64,000 nt of DNA from positions 1 to 64,000 of the forward strand of contig JBFWUN010000009.1 of NCBI GenBank assembly GCA_050247235.1, in the 5' to 3' direction. The position numbers were made by a program, and so were the translations under genes. Shown here piece by piece: positions 60,579-64,000 of this stretch (position 1 is its first letter; the number at the start of each line of letters is the position of its first letter). Below the pieces are notes generated by a model. It worked only from the letters and a program-made list of their open reading frames with translations, searched no databases and was not told where the DNA came from. The stretch comes from CAIKBL01 sp050247235. Lineage in GTDB: Bacteria > Pseudomonadota > Gammaproteobacteria > Ga0077536.

Positions 60579-61175
60579 ATGCCAAGAACCACCCCAGGGG
60601 ATACCCGTCTCCGCGTGCTCGACTTCGTGCGCCGCCGCGTGCTGGCCGGCGCGCCGCCCTCCGTGCGCGAAGTCCAGGACGCGTTCGGATTCCGCTCCAC
60701 GGCAACCGCGCGTGAGCATCTCGCGGCGCTTGTCGCCGCGGGCCAGCTCGAACAGGAGCCGGGGCGTGACCGCGGGTTCCGCGTGCCGGGCGCGGCGCCG
60801 CCCGCGCTCGCACCGATCCTCGGACGTATCCGCGCGGGCACACCTGACGTCGCCGTCGAGGACGCGGCGGGTTTCGTGCCGGTGGCCGCCACTTCGCGCG
60901 ACGGCGCATTCGCGCTGCGCGTGGTGGGCGAGAGCATGGCCGGCCGTGGCATCCATGATGGCGATCTCGTGATCGCCGAGCGCGACGCGCCGGTGCGCAG
61001 CGGGGACGTGGTCGTCGCCGTGGTCGATGACGAGGCCACGCTCAAGACGCTCGTCCGTGCCGGCGGCCGGGTGGTGCTGAAAGCGGAGAACCCGGAGTAC
61101 GCAGACATCGTGCCGCCATCCGGCGCCAACCTGCATATCCTCGGCCGCGTGGTCGAGCTGCGGCGTCGCGTATGA
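60579..61175 (+). CDS. lexA: LexA-type SOS repressor
   Basis: 198 residues: N-terminal winged helix (about 1-65, VLDFVRRRVLAGAPPSVREVQDAFGFRSTATAREHLAALVAAG), then an S24 self-cleaving domain with cleavage site Ala86-Gly87 (RIRAGTP), nucleophile Ser119 in VGESMAGRGIHDGDL and general base Lys156 in ATLKTLVRAGG. It represses SOS genes until RecA filaments trigger autolysis. The GES-M-AGRGI wording matches LexA, though the DNA-binding helix differs from the E. coli one, so its box may differ too. The start ATG 60579 lacks a ribosome site; GTG 60543 is an upstream alternative. Its TGA overlaps the helicase ATG. Confidence 0.88.
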   Translation: MPRTTPGDTRLRVLDFVRRRVLAGAPPSVREVQDAFGFRSTATAREHLAALVAAGQLEQEPGRDRGFRVPGAAPPALAPILGRIRAGTPDVAVEDAAGFVPVAATSRDGAFALRVVGESMAGRGIHDGDLVIAERDAPVRSGDVVVAVVDDEATLKTLVRAGGRVVLKAENPEYADIVPPSGANLHILGRVVELRRRV

Positions 61176-63235
61176 GCGGTTCAGCCCCCACACTCAACCC
61201 GCAGCAGCGTACAGCGGTCACGTTCGGCGCGGCCGATGACGCCGGCTGGCAGAGCCCGCCGCTGCTCGTGATCGCCGGCGCGGGCACCGGCAAGACGATG
61301 ACCCTCGCCCACCGTGTCGCGCATCTCTGTCTGCAGGGCGTGGACCCGGCGCGCATCCTGCTGCTGACGTTCACGCGCAATGCCGCGCGAGAGATGGTGC
61401 AGCGTGCACAGCAGCAGGTCGCCGCGGCGACGAAGGCGGCCGCCGGCAGCACGCGGATCGGGCAGCCCACCCGGATTGCGTGGGCCGGGACATTCCACGC
61501 GATCGGTGCGCGCCTGCTGCGCGAATACCATGCGAACCTCGGGCTCGAGGCGTCGTTCAGCGTGCTCGATCGTGGCGATGCCGCGGATGCGCTCGATCTC
61601 GAACGCCAGACGCTCGGCTTCCACCAGCGGAAGGAGCGGTTTCCGCAGAAGGCCACCTGTCTCGACATCTACTCGCGCACCGTCAACGCGCAGTGCCCGC
61701 TCGCGGACACGCTCGCGGAACAGTTTCCGCACTTCGCGCAGTGGCAGGCCGAGCTGACCGCGCTGTTCAAGGCCTACGTGGAGCGCAAACTTCGCCAGCA
61801 GACGCTCGATTACGACGACCTGCTGCTCTACTGGTCGTACCTCGTGGAGGAACCGCGGCTTGCGCGCGCGATCAGCGACCGCTTCGATCACATCCTGGTG
61901 GACGAGTACCAGGACACCAACCGCCTGCAGGCCGCGATCGTCCGGCGCCTGCGCCCCGACGGCCGCAACCTGATGGTGGTCGGCGACGATGCGCAGTCGA
62001 TCTACGGGTTCCGTGCAGCGGACGTGGAGAACATCCTGGACTTCCCCGGGCACTATCCTGGCGCCGCGGTCGTGAAGCTCGAGGAGAACTACCGATCGAC
62101 ACAACCGATTCTCGACGCTTCCAACGCGCTGATGCAGGACGCGACGCGCACGTACGGCAAGGCGCTGCGCGCCGCGCGCGGTGACGGACCGCGACCGCAG
62201 CTGGTCACGGTGGAGGACGAACAGGAGGAAGCGCTGTTCCTGTGCGATCAGATCCTCGAACGCCGCGAACAGGGCGTGCGCCTGTGGCACCAGGCGGTGC
62301 TGTTCCGCAACAGCCGTCATCCGCTGCGCCTGGAACTCGAACTCGGCCGGCGCGGGATCCCGTACGTGAAGTACGGCGGACTGCGGTTCCTGGAGGCGGC
62401 GCACGTCAAGGACGTGCTGTCGGTACTGCACTGGGCGGAGAACCCGCGCCATGAACTCGCCGCCTTCCGCATCCTGCAGGTCCTGGAAGGGATCGGGCCG
62501 GCGCTGGCGCGCCGCGCGTGCGATCGGCTGCAGTTCCACGGGGGCTTCACGGCGCTGCGCGACATGCGCGAAATCGCGGGTGGCATCCGCCCCGCGTGGG
62601 ACGCGCTGGTGGCGTTGCTGGAGTCGCTGGCGGGTGCGCCGTGGGCCGGCCAGGTGGAACAGGTGATCACGTGGTACCAGCCGCACCTGGAGCGGCGCTT
62701 CGACCATGCGTTTCCGCGCGAAGGGGATCTCGAACAGCTCGCGCAGATTGCGCAGGACTACCCGTCACGGCGTGCATTCCTGACCGAGCTGACGCTCGAT
62801 CCGCCGCGCGGCAGCGGCGATCTCGCCGCCTCTCCGCACATCGATGAAGATTACCTCGTGCTGTCCACCGTGCACTCGGCCAAGGGGCAGGAATGGGACA
62901 CGGTCTACGTACAGCATTTCACCGACGGATCGTTTCCGAACGAGTTCGGGACCGCGACGCCGGCGCGCCTGGAGGAGGAGCGCCGCCTCGCGTACGTCGC
63001 GCTGACGCGCGCCCGGAACCGGCTCGTGCTGGTCAGCCCGTTCCGATACTACGTGACCGAACAGCCGCGCCATGGGGACCGGCATGTCTACGGGACGAAG
63101 AGCCGCTTCCTGACGGACGCCGTGCTCGGGACGTTCGAGCAGCGATCCTGGGCGAGCCGGCAGGTGGCGGAGCCCGCACCCGCGGACGCGGTCCGGATCG
63201 ATCTCCGGCGCCGGGTCGGCGCGCTGTGGTCCTGA
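61172..63235 (+). CDS. UvrD/Rep-family ATP-dependent DNA helicase
   Basis: 687 residues, superfamily 1A: Walker A GAGTGKT (36-42), TFTRNAARE, the DEYQDTN box, GDDAQSIYGFRAAD, ENYRST, and LSTVHSAKGQEWDTVYVQHFTDGSFPNEF (motif V) with EERRLAYVALTRARNRL (motif VI). It unwinds DNA 3' to 5' in repair or replication restart. It is shorter than UvrD (about 720) and has WQSPPLLVIAG and FHQRKERFPQKAT inserts, so it is a distinct subgroup. Its start overlaps lexA by four bases (ATGA), so the repressor and helicase are co-translated and presumably SOS-linked. Confidence 0.9.
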   Translation: MSGSAPTLNPQQRTAVTFGAADDAGWQSPPLLVIAGAGTGKTMTLAHRVAHLCLQGVDPARILLLTFTRNAAREMVQRAQQQVAAATKAAAGSTRIGQPTRIAWAGTFHAIGARLLREYHANLGLEASFSVLDRGDAADALDLERQTLGFHQRKERFPQKATCLDIYSRTVNAQCPLADTLAEQFPHFAQWQAELTALFKAYVERKLRQQTLDYDDLLLYWSYLVEEPRLARAISDRFDHILVDEYQDTNRLQAAIVRRLRPDGRNLMVVGDDAQSIYGFRAADVENILDFPGHYPGAAVVKLEENYRSTQPILDASNALMQDATRTYGKALRAARGDGPRPQLVTVEDEQEEALFLCDQILERREQGVRLWHQAVLFRNSRHPLRLELELGRRGIPYVKYGGLRFLEAAHVKDVLSVLHWAENPRHELAAFRILQVLEGIGPALARRACDRLQFHGGFTALRDMREIAGGIRPAWDALVALLESLAGAPWAGQVEQVITWYQPHLERRFDHAFPREGDLEQLAQIAQDYPSRRAFLTELTLDPPRGSGDLAASPHIDEDYLVLSTVHSAKGQEWDTVYVQHFTDGSFPNEFGTATPARLEEERRLAYVALTRARNRLVLVSPFRYYVTEQPRHGDRHVYGTKSRFLTDAVLGTFEQRSWASRQVAEPAPADAVRIDLRRRVGALWS

Positions 63236-63270
63236 GAAACTGAACCGATTGCCGCCCGAGGAACGTTGTC

Positions 63271-63747
63271 ATGGCCACCCCCTACCCCACCGCGCTGCGT
63301 GCCCAGGACGCGCCGCTTCGCCGCAAGCCTTCGAATTACCCGGAACCGTTCGCACGCCGCATGGCCGGCCGCGAGAAGCGTCCGCTCGGCGAGCTGTTCG
63401 GACTGACGAATTTCGGCGTGAACCTCGTGCGCCTGCCGCCCGGCGCGGTCTCCGCGCTGCGCCACGCGCACACCCGCCAGGACGAGTTCGTCTACGTGCT
63501 GTCCGGCACGCCAACCCTGGTGACCGATGCCGGTGAACTCCGCCTCGAACCCGGCAGCTGCGCCGGCTTCGCGGCCGGCACCGGTGACGCCCACATGCTC
63601 GTGAACCATGGCGACGTGGACGCGGTGTACCTCGAGGTTGGCGATCGCACGCCGGGTGACGCGGCGACCTATCCCGACGACGATCTGCAGGCCGTGCAGG
63701 TGGATGGCCGCTGGGTGTTCACCCGCAAGGACGGGACGCCGTACTGA
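63271..63747 (+). CDS. cupin-domain protein
   Basis: A 158-residue single-cupin protein. It has the metal-site motif 1 RHAHTRQDEFVYVLSG (His-x-His, Glu) and motif 2 around GDAHMLVNHG with the third His; a carboxy extension (DDDLQAVQVDGRWVFTRKDGTPY) follows. Similar single cupins are often annotated as putative isomerases, sugar-binding or dioxygenase-like proteins; no enzymatic identity is claimed. GAGGAA precedes ATG 63271. It lies 35 bp after the helicase, perhaps by read-through, and is convergent with the AraC-type gene nine bases away. Confidence 0.78.
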   Translation: MATPYPTALRAQDAPLRRKPSNYPEPFARRMAGREKRPLGELFGLTNFGVNLVRLPPGAVSALRHAHTRQDEFVYVLSGTPTLVTDAGELRLEPGSCAGFAAGTGDAHMLVNHGDVDAVYLEVGDRTPGDAATYPDDDLQAVQVDGRWVFTRKDGTPY

Positions 63748-63756
63748 GCGGTGCGT

Positions 63757-64000
63757 TCAGGCCGGCGCGCCCGTGTGGCCCGGCGGCCGGATGTGGCGCG
63801 CGCGGTAGCCGCCGGGGGAGACGCCGAACCACCGCTTGAACGCCTTGCCGAAGTTCGCGGGGTTGTGGAAGCCGAGCGCGGCCGCAACCTCCTTGATGCG
63901 GATCCCGTCGTTGGCGAGGAGTTCGGCCGCGCGCATGCGCAGGAAGTCATCGGTGATGGCCTGGTAGGTCGTGCCGAGCCGGCGCAGGCGACGGATCAGG
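63757..64000 (-). CDS. AraC-family regulator, C-terminal part (cut by window edge)
   Basis: Only the last 81 residues are present, running off the right end. They hold the second helix-turn-helix of an AraC/XylS regulator: ITDDFLRMRAAELLANDGIRIKEVAAALGFHNPANFGKAFKRWFGVSPGGYRARH. The F-N-P-A-N-F-G-K-A-F-K-R-W-F-G-x-S-P-x-x-Y-R core is diagnostic. The ligand domain lies outside the window, so the effector is unknown. It is convergent with the cupin gene. Confidence 0.88.
   Translation of the reverse strand, partial: LIRRLRRLGTTYQAITDDFLRMRAAELLANDGIRIKEVAAALGFHNPANFGKAFKRWFGVSPGGYRARHIRPPGHTGAPA

Noticed and set aside
1..64000. CRISPR arrays, tRNA or rRNA genes, prophage, complete insertion sequences
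   Set aside because: None was recognised on either strand by reading: no spaced direct repeats of CRISPR type, no tRNA cloverleaf with a T-arm consensus, and no transposase or integrase.

Overview
The window is very G+C-rich DNA from what looks like a gammaproteobacterium, probably a metagenome-derived or draft assembly. Pointers to that class are a two-partner secretion system, CheV, a FadB/FadJ-type fusion enzyme, an intracellular PHB depolymerase, a putrescine gamma-glutamylation/transamination locus with a PotFGHI-type transporter, and a long AsmA-like (DUF748-type) envelope protein. The family or genus cannot be fixed from sequence alone. Two 100-base N runs are present. The second (15025-15124) is flanked by an exact 127-bp duplication that splits a dehydrogenase gene and is almost certainly a scaffolding artefact.

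Layout. 1-495 holds palindromic repeats and no gene. 496-13010 is a long minus-strand block: a class IV aminotransferase, then the two-partner secretion operon tpsB - fecR-like - giant tpsA (about 24 FG-GAP-like repeats and a poly-acidic tail), then a HbpS/GlcG-like gene, a branched-chain aminotransferase and a START-like gene. 13147-18827 is a mix of acyl-CoA dehydrogenase, SDR, NTF2-like proteins, an outer-membrane barrel protein, a TetR regulator and a Rid-like protein. 18870-23336 is the AsmA/DUF748 protein. 23397-34091 carries aldo/keto reductases, PhaZ, two tandem luciferase-like oxidoreductases, a membrane protein and glycerophosphodiesterase in overlapping order, a divergent B3/4-domain / GATase pair, a MAPEG protein and two orphan receiver-domain proteins. 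34118-42216 carries hisC, amidase-sirtuin (overlapping), an M20 hydrolase, gdhA, cheV and a polysaccharide deacetylase. 42360-50194 is fatty-acid or acyl-CoA metabolism: acyl-CoA dehydrogenase, hydrolase, thiolase and the FadJ-like fusion. 50411-58827 is the putrescine locus: a PuuB-like oxidase diverging from PuuA-like ligase, SpuC-like transaminase and potF-potA-potB-potC. 59010-64000 carries a Baeyer-Villiger-type monooxygenase, a LexA-UvrD/Rep-like helicase pair, a cupin and the C-terminal end of an AraC regulator running off the edge.

How it fits together. The catabolic genes (thiolase, hydratase/dehydrogenase, two acyl-CoA dehydrogenases, PHB depolymerase, BVMO, luciferase-like enzymes) suggest a heterotroph that uses lipids, stored polyester and cyclic or aliphatic ketones. 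The putrescine locus has both uptake and conversion enzymes and probably feeds GABA/succinate and nitrogen into metabolism; gdhA lies elsewhere in the window. The most unusual element is the secretion operon: a TpsB pore, a double-FecR-domain exported protein and a very long TpsA whose centre is built from integrin-alpha-like repeats. Its mRNA leader contains a sequence that can pair either with an upstream decoy or with the tpsB ribosome-binding site. No rRNA, tRNA, CRISPR array, phage or complete insertion sequence was recognised.
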